Source of the DNA: Microbispora hainanensis
Lineage (GTDB): Bacteria > Actinomycetota > Actinomycetes > Streptosporangiales > Streptosporangiaceae
Assembly (NCBI RefSeq): GCF_006874475.1
Contig: NZ_VIRM01000037.1
Span: forward strand, 1 to 64,000
Direction of reading: 5' to 3'
DNA: 64,000 bases
Positions 33,878 through 43,380 of this stretch are shown in pieces. Each line of letters starts with the position of its first letter. Position 1 is the first letter of the stretch. The position numbers were made by a program, and so were the translations under genes. The notes below the pieces were generated by a model. The model was not told the DNA's origin, did not search any database, and saw nothing but the letters and a program-made list of their open reading frames with translations.

Positions 33878-36800
33878 GCGCTGCGTCGTCGAGCCCACGG
33901 CGGGCGGCCTCCTCCCAGTGCGGGGAGCCGGCCTGCCGGGCGACCTCGGCGGCCCGCAGATAGTGGGCCTCGGCGTCGCCGGGCCGGCCGAGGAACGCCG
34001 CCAGGTCGCCGAGCGTGTGCGCGACCGGCCCGAGCGTGACCGAGCCCGAGTGCAGCCCCGCCAGCTCGCCGTCGGACGGCAGCAGCAGGCGATAGCACTC
34101 CTCGGCCTCCGCCCGGTGATCGAGCGCGATCGCGTTGTCCGCACGCAGAGACAGGAACACGAGCCAGTAGTAATCCCGGCGGGGGACCCGTGCGGAGGCC
34201 CACACCACGCGGGCCTCCTCCAGCCGGCCGGCCCCGACGAGCGCCCGCGTGTACAGCTCGCCGACGTCCTGCGGCAGGCGCTCCCACAGGGCGGCGAGCT
34301 CCTCCACCGACTCGTGGACCCGCCCCGCCGCCAGCGTGACCACGAAACGGCCGACCGTCCCCACCATCGCGCCGTTGGCGTCACCGGTGCTCGCCAGCCG
34401 CTCGCCGAGCTGCGTGTAGACGCTCTCTGCCCGCTCGAACTCGCCCCTGACCAGCAGGTGCACGGCGTCGAGGAACGCGAGGATGCCGAGGGCCAGGCCG
34501 AGCTGGCCGCTCGTCGACAGCTCCATCGCCTTGTCGGCGTGCCGGCGGGCCGTGGCCCAGTCGTTGCGGCCCAGCGCGGCCATGAGCAGCGAGAAGTGAC
34601 CGAGCGTCTGGTAGCCGAGAAGCCCGGCGGCGGCGGAGGCGGCCAGCAGCTCGTGCCCGAGCCGCTCCAGGTCGTCCCGCCTGTCCGGGGTCAGGCAGAC
34701 CCAGTAGCGGGCGTTGAGCGCCATGCACCGCAGGCGGGGGTCGCCGAGGGCGTCCGCGATCGCCAGCGCCTCCGCACTGGCGGCCTCGATGCGCTCCGCG
34801 TCGTGTCCTTCGAGCGCGTGGCACAGGGCGACGAGCATGCGGCAGCGCAGCTCCCCCGCCTCCGCGGGCAGCGCCTCCTCGATCGCCCCGACGAGGTCGG
34901 CGTCGAGCACGCGGTCGGGCTGGATGGTCCAGATGACCGGCGCGTCGAGCGAGGACACCGCCCGCGCGACCGCGCCGCGATCCCCCGTCTGGCGGGCCAC
35001 CGCCAGCGCCTTCGTCCGGTTGCGCACCGCCGTGATCACGTCGCCCGCGTGCGACTGCGCGGACACCAGGCGGCACAGGAGGTCGAGGCGGACGTCCCTG
35101 GGAGAAGACGCCCGCGCGTCACCGGCCCCTGCGCTCACCAGGTCGAGCGCGCCCAGCGCGCCCTTCAGCAGGGCCGCCGCCTCCTTGTGGGCGTAGAGGG
35201 CGGTCGCCTGCCCGGCGGCCCGCGCCGCGTACTCGGCCGCCGTGAGGGCGGTCGCGGTCGTCGCGGCGGCGAGCGCGTGGTGCCCGAGCGCCCCCACGTC
35301 GCCGGGACGCACTCGTTCGAGCGCCGCCAAGACCTTGCCGTGCATCCGCGTACGGCGCAGCCGCGGGATGTCCTCGTACAGCGTCTCGCGCACGAGCACA
35401 TGCGCGAACCGGACGCGGCCGGGGCGCGGCTCCTCCAGCAGGCCGGACAGCACGCCCGCCTCAAGGCCGTCGAGCACGGTCTCCTCGTCGGCCCCCGGCA
35501 TGGCGATCAGCACGTCCGCGTCGGCCTCCCGGCCGAGGACGGCGGCGTTGCGCAGCGTCGTCCGGGCCGTCGCGGGCAACCGGGCGAGACGCCGCCGGAT
35601 GAGGTCGCGCACGCCGGGCGGCAGCGCGTGGGCCGCCGACGGGCCGTCCACCGCGAGCAGCCGGGCCGTCTCCGTCACGAACAGCGGGTTGCCGCCGGTG
35701 CGCTCGGTGACCGTGCGCACCGTGACCTCGTCGACCCCCGTGCCGGAACGCTCCGCGAGGAGCCGGGCCACCTCGCGTTCGCTCAGGCCGCCGAGGGTGA
35801 TGTTCTCCACGGCCTGCACGGCGAGCGCCGCCCCGGTGGCCGTGAGGTCGTCGCCCGCCTCGGCCGGCCGGTGCGTGAGCAGGACGAGGACCGGCGTCCG
35901 CGTCAGGCGGCCGGCCAGGTGGCGCAGGAGCTGGAGCGTCTCCTCGTCGGCCCGGTGCACGTCCTCCAGGACGATCAGCAGCGGTCCCGGCACGCCCTCC
36001 AGATAGTCTCCGGCCGCCCGCGCCAGCCAGAACTGCCCCACGGGCGCGGCGTCGTCGGTCAGCAGGGGCGCCAGCCTGGCGGCGGTCCCGGGCTCGGGCG
36101 GGCAGGCCGCGGACAGCTCCCGCAGCACCTCGCTCCACGCCCACGCGGGCGGCACGCCGCCGGTCGTCTCGGGGCAGCGGCCGACCACGGTCTGCCAGCC
36201 GTCCGCCGACAGGCGCCGCACGAGCGCGTCGGCCAGCGTGCTCTTGCCCGAGCCCGCCTCACCGCCGAGCCAGGCGATGCGGAAACCGGCCCTGGCACGC
36301 TCCGCCGCGGCGGTCAGCCGGGACAGCTCGGCCGTACGGCCCACCATGCGGACGGGCTCGGGGTCCCCGGCGGGCGCCGGGGCGGGCACCGGGGCGGGCA
36401 CGGGGTGCTGCGCCGACGACGGGACGGGCATCGCGCGTACGGGGGTCGCGTCGAGCGACTCTGCCTGCGCGAGGATGTCCGCCTCCAGCGCGCGCAGGGC
36501 GGGCCCGGGATCGACGCCGAGCTGGTCGGCGAGCTGGTCGCGAGTCCTGCGCAGGACCGCCAGCGCCTCCCCCTGCCGCCCGGCCCGGTAGTAGGCGAGC
36601 GCGAGCAGCCGCACGGCGTTCTCGCGCAGGGGGTGGGCGGTGAGGTGGCGCTCCAGCTCGGGAACGACCTCGCCGTGGCGGCCGAGCGCGAGACCGGCCT
36701 CGGCGCGATACTCCACCGCGACCGCCCGCAGCTCGTCCAGGTGGACCACCTCGGGGACGGCCCACTCCTCCTCGCCGAACTCCGCGTACGCCTGGCCGGT

Positions 36801-37214
36801 CCACAGGGCCAGCGCCTCGTCCACGACCTCCCGCGCCCGCGCGTGCCGTCCCTCGGTGAGCAGGCCGGCGGCGGACTCGACCAGCCGGGGAAAGCGCCAA
36901 GCGTCCACGTCGCCGGGCTCCAGCGCCAGCCGATAACCGGAGGGAGTGGTGACCAGCACGCGGGCGGCGGCGCGGGGGGCGCGGCCAGGCTCGAGCGCCC
37001 GCCTGAGGTTGGAGACGTAGACCTGGAGCGCGCCCAGCGCACGCGGCGGCGGCTGGCCCCTCCACAGGTCGTCGACGAACCGGTCGGTCGACACCACGTG
37101 TCCGCGGGCGCAGACCAGCCGGGCCAGCACGGCACGCTGGAGCGACGTCCCGAGGTCCGCCGGACGCCCGTCGACCTCTGCCGTGATTCGCCCCAGAACG
37201 CGCAGTCTCACCAT
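33813..37214 (-). CDS. SARP/BTAD-type regulator with AAA ATPase domain (AfsR-like)
   Basis: 1133 residues from ATG 37214; ATG 37229 is also possible and neither has a good ribosome binding site. Residues 1-95 form an OmpR-type winged helix (VRLRVLGRITAEVDGR to TTPSGYRLALEPGDVDA); a bacterial transcriptional activator domain (BTAD) extends to about 245. After a Pro/Ala-rich linker comes an ATPase with Walker A GGEAGSGKST near 318 and a LLIVLEDVHRADE Walker B, then a helical repeat tail. SARPs activate antibiotic and developmental genes; no biosynthetic cluster is adjacent. The linker is encoded by 12-bp repeats (36367-36400). Confidence 0.92.
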   Translation of the reverse strand: MVRLRVLGRITAEVDGRPADLGTSLQRAVLARLVCARGHVVSTDRFVDDLWRGQPPPRALGALQVYVSNLRRALEPGRAPRAAARVLVTTPSGYRLALEPGDVDAWRFPRLVESAAGLLTEGRHARAREVVDEALALWTGQAYAEFGEEEWAVPEVVHLDELRAVAVEYRAEAGLALGRHGEVVPELERHLTAHPLRENAVRLLALAYYRAGRQGEALAVLRRTRDQLADQLGVDPGPALRALEADILAQAESLDATPVRAMPVPSSAQHPVPAPVPAPAPAGDPEPVRMVGRTAELSRLTAAAERARAGFRIAWLGGEAGSGKSTLADALVRRLSADGWQTVVGRCPETTGGVPPAWAWSEVLRELSAACPPEPGTAARLAPLLTDDAAPVGQFWLARAAGDYLEGVPGPLLIVLEDVHRADEETLQLLRHLAGRLTRTPVLVLLTHRPAEAGDDLTATGAALAVQAVENITLGGLSEREVARLLAERSGTGVDEVTVRTVTERTGGNPLFVTETARLLAVDGPSAAHALPPGVRDLIRRRLARLPATARTTLRNAAVLGREADADVLIAMPGADEETVLDGLEAGVLSGLLEEPRPGRVRFAHVLVRETLYEDIPRLRRTRMHGKVLAALERVRPGDVGALGHHALAAATTATALTAAEYAARAAGQATALYAHKEAAALLKGALGALDLVSAGAGDARASSPRDVRLDLLCRLVSAQSHAGDVITAVRNRTKALAVARQTGDRGAVARAVSSLDAPVIWTIQPDRVLDADLVGAIEEALPAEAGELRCRMLVALCHALEGHDAERIEAASAEALAIADALGDPRLRCMALNARYWVCLTPDRRDDLERLGHELLAASAAAGLLGYQTLGHFSLLMAALGRNDWATARRHADKAMELSTSGQLGLALGILAFLDAVHLLVRGEFERAESVYTQLGERLASTGDANGAMVGTVGRFVVTLAAGRVHESVEELAALWERLPQDVGELYTRALVGAGRLEEARVVWASARVPRRDYYWLVFLSLRADNAIALDHRAEAEECYRLLLPSDGELAGLHSGSVTLGPVAHTLGDLAAFLGRPGDAEAHYLRAAEVARQAGSPHWEEAARRGLDDAALTRSRRRAARDDGGRGASAPA

Positions 37215-37234
37215 TACGGGGGCAAGCATAGGGA

Positions 37235-37762
37235 TCAGCGTCGGTAGTGGTAATAACCGAGCAGGTCGTCCAGCGCGGACACGTCGTCCATGCGGATGCG
37301 CGTCCCGGTGGCGAACGCGTTGATCATCTTTCCGCCGCCGACGTACACCCCGACATGGTGGGTCCTGCCGGGCCTGCCGTAGAAGACCAGGTCGCCGGGT
37401 TGCGGCACGGCGACCCTGCGCAGCCGGGCGATGTGGGCGTCGGTGTTGCCGGGGCCGAGCACGTCGTCGCCGAACGCCTGGTCGTACACCCAGCGGGTGA
37501 ACCCGGAGCAGTCGAAGCCGCGCGTCCGGGTGGCCGGGCAGGGCTTGACCGAGCCGCTGTATCCCCGGCAGGTCCCCTTCGAGGGCCCCGGCCGGGTCGC
37601 GTGTCCCCCGCCCCACGAGTACGGCAGCGTGCCCTGGGCCGCGTACGCGACGGCGACGGCCCTGGTCAGCTCCGCGTTGAGCGGCGCGGATCCCGCGGCG
37701 GCCAGTGCGACGATTCCCCCGATCAGGACCAGCCGGCGCCGCAACGTGCGCTCAACCCCCAT
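37235..37762 (-). CDS. NlpC/P60 family peptidoglycan peptidase
   Basis: 175 residues with an N-terminal signal or anchor helix (LVLIGGIVALAAAGS). The catalytic Cys85 is in GFDCSGFTRW, the His in THHVGVYVG (about 136), and PYSWGGG opens the domain. Such C40 enzymes cut D-Glu-mDAP bonds in the cell wall. An extra CRGYSGSVKPC segment before the active site may form a disulfide. It lies 20 bp upstream of the SARP gene on the same strand and may be co-transcribed with it. Confidence 0.9.
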   Translation of the reverse strand: MGVERTLRRRLVLIGGIVALAAAGSAPLNAELTRAVAVAYAAQGTLPYSWGGGHATRPGPSKGTCRGYSGSVKPCPATRTRGFDCSGFTRWVYDQAFGDDVLGPGNTDAHIARLRRVAVPQPGDLVFYGRPGRTHHVGVYVGGGKMINAFATGTRIRMDDVSALDDLLGYYHYRR

Positions 37763-37971
37763 AAATCGTGACGATAGCCACTCGATTCGGTCGGTGCCAC
37801 GGAAGCTTTACTTGAGCCGATCGACGCAACGGAGGTGCGTTGTTACCCTGAGTACGGCTCAGCTCGTACGGTCATCGGCGCGTCGGTCGAAGCGCTTCGT
37901 CGGTCGCCCCGGACCTCCCCGTCCCGCTCACCCGGTGGTCCCCGGCGCCAAGAAGAGCGAAGGGAACCACC

Positions 37972-38307
37972 GTGGAGACGTGGACGGCACAACCCCCTTC
38001 TCCCACTCGCTGGTGGGTGCTCGGGCTGCGCGGAGAGCTGGATCTCCACGCGGTGCGGCACCTGCGCGAGCCGCTGCTCACCCAGATCGAGGCCCACGGC
38101 CCGTGGCTGGCCGTCGACCTCAGCGAGGTGCGGTTCATCGACACCACGGGCGTGGGGCTGCTCGTGCGCCTGGTGCACAACCTGCGTGACCGGGACGGCG
38201 ATCTCGCCCTCATCGCGCCGGCCGGCCAGGTGCTGCGGATCCTCCGCTGGACGAACCTGACCCGGCTGTTCCGCGTCCTGGACACGGCCGACGCTCTGGT
38301 GGACTAG
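37972..38307 (+). CDS. STAS-domain anti-sigma factor antagonist
   Basis: 111 residues; GTG 37972 preceded by gaaggga. The STAS fold has LRGELDLHAVRHL and VDLSEVRFIDTTGVGLLVRL; the usual phosphorylated Ser is Thr in DTTG, still phosphorylatable. It likely binds an anti-sigma kinase, none of which is encoded nearby. Its TAG stop shares bases with the convergent penicillin-binding protein stop within CTAG (38304-38307). Confidence 0.9.
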   Translation: METWTAQPPSPTRWWVLGLRGELDLHAVRHLREPLLTQIEAHGPWLAVDLSEVRFIDTTGVGLLVRLVHNLRDRDGDLALIAPAGQVLRILRWTNLTRLFRVLDTADALVD

Positions 38308-40457
38308 TCGTTGGGCAGGATCGTCACCGGCGTGTCGTCCCCTGGCATCGGACCTCCGTCGTCCCCGGTCGGGGGCGTCACGGACACCAGGCCGCGGCAG
38401 CTGTCGCCGCAGCCGCCGAACCGCGCGCTGTCGACGGGCGTGAAGTCCGTCGGCGGCACGTTGCGCAGCGCGCGCAGCATGGTGTCCTTCCAGATCGGGC
38501 CGGGGACGCTGGCGCCGAACACCGAGCCGTAATAACGGCCGCCGATCGTCACGCCGTTCAGCTTGTACTTCGACGTGCCGCGCGGGTCGCCGAGGCTGAC
38601 CGCGCCGGCGAGGTCGGGGGTGAACCCGGCGAACCAGGCGGAGGAGGAATCGTCGTTGGTCCCGGTCTTGCCCGCCGCGTCACGCCCGATGCCGCCGACC
38701 GCCGCCATCGTGCCCTTGGTCAGGACGCCCGACAGGATGTGCGCCGCCGCGTCCGCCACCTCGGGGTCGACGGCCTGACGGCACTTGGGCCTGTAGCTGG
38801 TGGTCTTGCCGGTGCTGTCGGTGATCTGGGTGATCGCCATCGGCGCGCAGTACTTGCCGCGCGCGCCGATCGCGGCGTACGCGTTGGCGACGGTCACCGG
38901 GTCCATCTCGTTGATGCCGAGCGTGAACGTCTCGAACTCCTTGAGCGGATTGCCGTCGGCCCGGTGGATGCCCAGCGACTTGGCCGTCTTGACCACGTCG
39001 CAGAGCCCGACCCGCTGCTCCAGCATCATGAAGAACGTGTTGACCGAGTGCCAGGTGCCGGTCTGCAGGGTCAGCCAGCCGGGCGACCCCTCGTCGTTGG
39101 TGACCGTGTGGCTCGGGTCGCCGATGGGCTGGCCCGCGCAGTTCTTGAACGTCGAGTAGGCCGGCGCGGTGTAGCCGGCGCCCGCGCTGAACCCGTCGTT
39201 GATCTTCATGCCCTGCTTCAACGCGGTGAGCAGGGTGAAGGTCTTGAAGGTCGAACCGGCCTGGAAGCCGATGCCGCCGCCGTGCGCGACGTCGGCCACG
39301 AGGTTGTAGGACACCTCGTTCTTGGTCTTGTGCGTCCCGTACGGACGGCTCGCGGCCATCGCCTTGATCGCCCCGGTGCCGGGCTGGACCAGCGCCTCGG
39401 CGGCCACGGGGTCGTCGGTCGGGTGCACCCACTTCCTGATCGCCGTGTCGGCGGCGGCCTGCATGGAGGGGTCGATCGTGGTCTTGATGGTCAGGCCGCC
39501 GCGGTTGAGGAACGCCAGGCGCTGCTTGGCCGTCTTGCCGAAGTCGGGATTGCTGAGGATCTCGTTGCGCACGTAGACGCAGAAGTACGGGTATTTGCTC
39601 GACTCGCAGCCGCCGGGCAGCGGGGTCCCCTTGTAGCCGAGCCGGGTCTTCTTCGCCTCGGCCGCCTGCTCCTTGGTGATCTTGTTGAGCTCGGCCATCC
39701 GGTCGAGCACGACGTTGCGCCGCTTCAGCAGCCGGTCGCGGCTGGTCTTGCCCAAGTTTGGGTCGGTGGCGTTGGGGTCCTGCACGGCTCCCGCCAGCGT
39801 CGCCGCCTGCGGCAGCGTCAGGTCCTTCGCGCTGACCCCGAAGAACCGCTTGGCCGCCGCCTCGACGCCGTACGCGCCCGCGCCGAAGTAGGCGATGTTG
39901 AGGTACTTCTCCAGGATCTGGTCCTTGGAGTACTTCTTCTCCACGCCCATCGCGTAGCGCAGCTCGTTGAGCTTGCGGGCGTAGCTGGGCGCCAGGGCAT
40001 CGTTCTTCTCCTGCTCGGTCGTGGCGGCGTTGAGCAGCACCTGCTTGACGTACTGCTGGGTGATGGAGGAGCCGCCCTGGGCCACCCCGCCCGACTGCAG
40101 GTTCTTGGCCAGGGCGCGGATGGTGCCCTCGATGTCGATCGGCCCGTGCTGGTAGAAGCGGTAGTCCTCGATCGAGATGATGGCCGTCTTCATGATGTCG
40201 GCGATCCGGTCGAGCGGGACCACTTCGCGATACTGCTCGTAGAACCGCGCGATCTCGTGGCCCTTCACGTCCTGCACGACCGAGACCTGCGCCAGCGGAG
40301 GCTCGGCGAGGTCCCGAGGTTTCAGGCCCACGTCCTCGACGGCCGACACCACCCCGACGCCCGCGCCTCCCACCGCCGGCAACGCGATCCCCGCGACCAG
40401 CACGCCCGCCGCTGCTCCCATGGCGACCAGGCGCAGCACGTTCCCCGTGGCGTTCAC
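38304..40457 (-). CDS. bifunctional class A penicillin-binding protein
   Basis: 717 residues from GTG 40457, which sits 6 nt after gggggagg; the longer TTG-started frame at 40472 would overlap that site. After a membrane helix, the GT51 transglycosylase has IEDYRFYQHGPIDIEGT and GGSSITQQYVKQ. The transpeptidase has GSTFKTF (SxxK), HSVNTFF (SxN) and AGKTGTN (KTG). It polymerises and cross-links peptidoglycan outside the membrane. A C-terminal FGGCGDSCRG segment suggests a disulfide. It lies directly downstream of a class A beta-lactamase on the same strand. Confidence 0.95.
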   Translation of the reverse strand: MNATGNVLRLVAMGAAAGVLVAGIALPAVGGAGVGVVSAVEDVGLKPRDLAEPPLAQVSVVQDVKGHEIARFYEQYREVVPLDRIADIMKTAIISIEDYRFYQHGPIDIEGTIRALAKNLQSGGVAQGGSSITQQYVKQVLLNAATTEQEKNDALAPSYARKLNELRYAMGVEKKYSKDQILEKYLNIAYFGAGAYGVEAAAKRFFGVSAKDLTLPQAATLAGAVQDPNATDPNLGKTSRDRLLKRRNVVLDRMAELNKITKEQAAEAKKTRLGYKGTPLPGGCESSKYPYFCVYVRNEILSNPDFGKTAKQRLAFLNRGGLTIKTTIDPSMQAAADTAIRKWVHPTDDPVAAEALVQPGTGAIKAMAASRPYGTHKTKNEVSYNLVADVAHGGGIGFQAGSTFKTFTLLTALKQGMKINDGFSAGAGYTAPAYSTFKNCAGQPIGDPSHTVTNDEGSPGWLTLQTGTWHSVNTFFMMLEQRVGLCDVVKTAKSLGIHRADGNPLKEFETFTLGINEMDPVTVANAYAAIGARGKYCAPMAITQITDSTGKTTSYRPKCRQAVDPEVADAAAHILSGVLTKGTMAAVGGIGRDAAGKTGTNDDSSSAWFAGFTPDLAGAVSLGDPRGTSKYKLNGVTIGGRYYGSVFGASVPGPIWKDTMLRALRNVPPTDFTPVDSARFGGCGDSCRGLVSVTPPTGDDGGPMPGDDTPVTILPND

Positions 40458-40530
40458 ACGAACCTCCCCCAAATGGCTATAGACAAGGTTATGGCGCTGT
40501 AAAACACGGTCGGCCCCATAACACGGTGGT

Positions 40531-41484
40531 TCACGAGAGCCGGCCGAGGCCGCGCGCGAGCAGGGTCGCCGTCCGGGCGACGACCGAGTCCGCGGTGGCG
40601 CCGTCGGCCGCCCGGCGGTTGGTGTAGATCGCCATGATGATCGGGGCGGCGTTCCCGGCCGGCCAGACGACGGCGATGTCGTTGGCGGTGCCGTACGTGC
40701 CGCCGGTGCCGGTCTTGTCGCCGACGATCCACGTCTTGGGCAGCCCGGCGCGGATGCGCGCGTCGCCGGTCGTGTTGTCGCGCAGCCACCCGATCAGCCG
40801 GGACCGGTCCTTCGCGCCCAGCGCGCCGCCGGTCGTGAGCGCCCGCAGATCGCGGGCCACGGACGCGGGCGTGGTGGTGTCGCGCCTCTCCTTGGGCGAC
40901 CAGACGTTGAGGTCGGTCTCCCAGCGGTCCAGCCGCGACACCGGGTCCTTGAGCGTGCGGAAGTAGCGGGTGAGTCCCCGTGGCCCGCCGATCCGCTTCA
41001 GCAGCATGTTCCCGGCGGTGTTGTCGCTGTAGATGATCGCCGCCCGGCACAGCTCGGCGAGCGTCATGCCGTCCTTCACGTGCTTGCCGGTCTCCGGCGA
41101 GTTCGACTTCACCTCGGCGGCCGTCCAGTGGACGACCTTCCGCGTCAGCTCCCGATCGGTCGTCCGGGCCAGCACCGCGCCCGCGGCCACCGCCTTGAAG
41201 GTGGACAACAGCGGGAACCGCTCGCCCGACCGGTAACCGATCGTCTTCCCGGTCGCCGTGTCGATCGCGTACGCGCCGATGCGGCCCTTGAACGACGCCT
41301 CCAGCTTGCGCAGCGCGGCGGTCACGTCCGTCCGGGGCGCGGCGGCGTCAGGGAGCGCAGCGGTGGCAGCGGGCGCGGCGGCGGCAGGGAGCGCAGCGGG
41401 CACGGCGCCGGCCAGGAGGGAGCCGGCCAGGAGGGCGGCCGTGATCGTGGTGGCCTTCAGCGCGACCGAGGGTGTCCAAGTCAT
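40531..41484 (-). CDS. bla: class A beta-lactamase
   Basis: 317 residues; caaggac upstream of ATG 41484. A signal peptide is followed by an Ala/Pro-rich segment from DNA repeats (41340-41420). All class A motifs are present: STFK (nucleophile Ser94, Lys97), SDN (153-155), the omega-loop Glu in WETDLN (189), and KTGTG (257-259). It should hydrolyse penicillins, and chromosomal examples are common in actinomycetes. It is placed 73 bp upstream of a penicillin-binding protein gene; no BlaI/BlaR genes are nearby. Confidence 0.95.
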   Translation of the reverse strand: MTWTPSVALKATTITAALLAGSLLAGAVPAALPAAAAPAATAALPDAAAPRTDVTAALRKLEASFKGRIGAYAIDTATGKTIGYRSGERFPLLSTFKAVAAGAVLARTTDRELTRKVVHWTAAEVKSNSPETGKHVKDGMTLAELCRAAIIYSDNTAGNMLLKRIGGPRGLTRYFRTLKDPVSRLDRWETDLNVWSPKERRDTTTPASVARDLRALTTGGALGAKDRSRLIGWLRDNTTGDARIRAGLPKTWIVGDKTGTGGTYGTANDIAVVWPAGNAAPIIMAIYTNRRAADGATADSVVARTATLLARGLGRLS

Positions 41485-41605
41485 GACATGTCCTTGCTCT
41501 CGTGCGTCACAGGGGCGTTAGACGCAGGAGCCAAGCAAAGTGTTCGGACCATGTCCAATATTCATATGGAGCACCGACCGATATGCGTTCCCGTATAGAA
41601 CCAGC

Positions 41606-42718
41606 TCACAACGGCGGGGCGAATTCGCGGCCGGCCGCGAGGAGATCGTCCACGACCCGCACAGCGGTGGCCAGCCGCTCCTCGGGCGGCCCGGAGACGA
41701 CCACGTGCGGCAGCCCGCGATCGGCCAGCTCCGCGCGCATCCGGCGGTCCATGCCGTGCCGCACGTGCTCGCCGTCGCGCCAGCCGTCCTGCTCGAACGG
41801 CACGCCGTCCACGGACGTGTGGATCCACAGGTCGTGCCGGGCCCGTTCGTGGACGCGCAGGACCTCGGAGCTCACCGCGCCGAGATAGCGCTCGTGCCAC
41901 AGCGCGGTGGCGAGCGCGTCGGTGTCGCAGAACAGCACGGGAGACCCGGTCCGCGCCGCCGCCTCCTCCCAGCCGAGCTGGCGGTGGGCGATCAGCCTGA
42001 ACTCCTCCGGCCGCCACTCCAGGTCGTCGAGCCACGGCTCCGGCGCTCCCGCCGCCTTGGCCGTACGGCGAGCCAGCGCGAGCTTCTCCTCGCAGTAGGT
42101 CCTGCCATACTCGGGCACCCACCGGGTCGCGGCCCAGACTCCGCCGCGTGCCGCGTAGTGGGCGGCCAGCGCGCGGGCGAGCGTGGTGGTGCCGGTGGAC
42201 TCGGCCCCGAGGACGACCACCCGCCGGGCGAGGTGGGCGCGTACGGCGGGGCTCAGCCAGGGCCACGCGGACACCGGGTCGTCGCGGACCATCGTCCCGC
42301 TGACCGGATAACGGATCCGGTCCGGGTCGACCGCCACGTGCGCGCCGCCGAACCTGCGGGCCAGCTCGGGCCCGTACGCCTCGGAGGAGAAGACGGCGTC
42401 GACATCGGGCGCGAGGCCGCCGTGGGCCAGCGCCAGCGCGTGCCGGAAGACCTCGACGTGCGCGGCCCAGACCTCCGGGTCGTCGTAGTCGATCTCTATG
42501 TCGTCCACGACCGGGGCCACGACCACGTGGGGCTGCGGGTGCGCCTCGCGCAGCCACGCCGTACGCAGGGCGAGCGGGATGCTCTCCACGCTGCTGGCGG
42601 CGACGACCACCGTGACCAGCGCGCACCGCTCGGCGGCGGTGTCGACGAGATGGTGGTGGCCGGCGTGGGGCGGGTAGAACTTGCCGATCACCAGCCCGTG
42701 CGCGTATCGCGGGCTCAC
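41606..42718 (-). CDS. nadR: NadR: nicotinamide-nucleotide adenylyltransferase / ribosylnicotinamide kinase
   Basis: 370 residues from GTG 42718, overlapping the pnuC stop (GTGA). The adenylyltransferase half starts VIGKFYPPHAGHHHLV with the HxGH nucleotidyl-transfer motif. The kinase half (about residue 175 on) has VVLGAESTGTTTLARAL, where the P-loop Lys is replaced by Thr. The N-terminal DNA-binding domain of enteric NadR is absent. With PnuC it forms a salvage path from imported nicotinamide riboside to NAD. Confidence 0.93.
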   Translation of the reverse strand: MSPRYAHGLVIGKFYPPHAGHHHLVDTAAERCALVTVVVAASSVESIPLALRTAWLREAHPQPHVVVAPVVDDIEIDYDDPEVWAAHVEVFRHALALAHGGLAPDVDAVFSSEAYGPELARRFGGAHVAVDPDRIRYPVSGTMVRDDPVSAWPWLSPAVRAHLARRVVVLGAESTGTTTLARALAAHYAARGGVWAATRWVPEYGRTYCEEKLALARRTAKAAGAPEPWLDDLEWRPEEFRLIAHRQLGWEEAAARTGSPVLFCDTDALATALWHERYLGAVSSEVLRVHERARHDLWIHTSVDGVPFEQDGWRDGEHVRHGMDRRMRAELADRGLPHVVVSGPPEERLATAVRVVDDLLAAGREFAPPL

Positions 42719-43365
42719 CGCGTCACCACCGGAGCGGCGGCGGGCCGGGCGGCCGGGTCGCGCCGCCACGCGAGCAGCCCGGCCACGCACAGCGCGAGGA
42801 ACAGCACGTAGAGCACGCTGGTGAGGTAGAGCTCCTTGTAGGCGTAAAGGGGGATGTAGACCAGGTCGACCGTGATCCACAGCCACCACGACTCCACCCG
42901 CTTGCGGCACTGGCCGTAGGTCGCCATGAGCGACAGCGCGGTCGTCAGGGCGTCCCAGAACGGCACGGCCGAGTTGGTCCAGGTCGTCAGTGCGGCGGTG
43001 AGCAGCGCGGTCACCGCGGCACCCGCGAGCACGAGCCACCCCCACTCCGCGCGGCCGGTCCTGGTGACCGTGAGCGTGGTCCGCCCGGCCCCGCCGTACA
43101 GCCACTGCCACCAGCCGTACAGGCCGAGGAGCACGTAGACGATCTGCAGGGCCGCGTCGGCGTACAGGCCCACGGCGAGGAAGACGAGGCCGAGCAGGAC
43201 GACGTTGGCGACGCCGATCGGCCAGTTCCACACGTGCTGGCGGACCACCAGCCAGACGGTGAGCGCCCCTGTCGCGAAGCCGAGCAGCTCGGCCCAGCTC
43301 GTCGAAACGCCACCAAGGGTGATGGCGGGCTCCAGGAGGGGCCCCAGCAGATCGGTCAGCGCCAC
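42715..43365 (-). CDS. pnuC: nicotinamide riboside transporter PnuC
   Basis: 216 residues with about seven helices. The family motifs WNWPIGVANVVLLG and LYGWWQWLYGG are clear. GTG 43365 is chosen because aaggagg lies 5 nt upstream; the longer frame from GTG 43386 would place this ribosome binding site inside the gene and start within a palindrome. It precedes nadR with a 4-bp overlap and works with it in riboside uptake and trapping. Confidence 0.92.
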   Translation of the reverse strand: MALTDLLGPLLEPAITLGGVSTSWAELLGFATGALTVWLVVRQHVWNWPIGVANVVLLGLVFLAVGLYADAALQIVYVLLGLYGWWQWLYGGAGRTTLTVTRTGRAEWGWLVLAGAAVTALLTAALTTWTNSAVPFWDALTTALSLMATYGQCRKRVESWWLWITVDLVYIPLYAYKELYLTSVLYVLFLALCVAGLLAWRRDPAARPAAAPVVTR

Positions 43366-43380
43366 CACGGCCTCCTTAAT

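Noticed and set aside
33918-37247. 1109-residue plus-strand frame antisense to the SARP regulator
   Set aside because: Low-complexity Arg/Gly/Glu/Val composition and no start signal; the minus strand carries intact winged-helix, BTAD and ATPase motifs.
41485-41605. Possible small gene in the A+T-richer gap upstream of the beta-lactamase
   Set aside because: Short frames with ATG codons occur but lack ribosome binding sites and coding bias; the sequence is better explained as promoter region.
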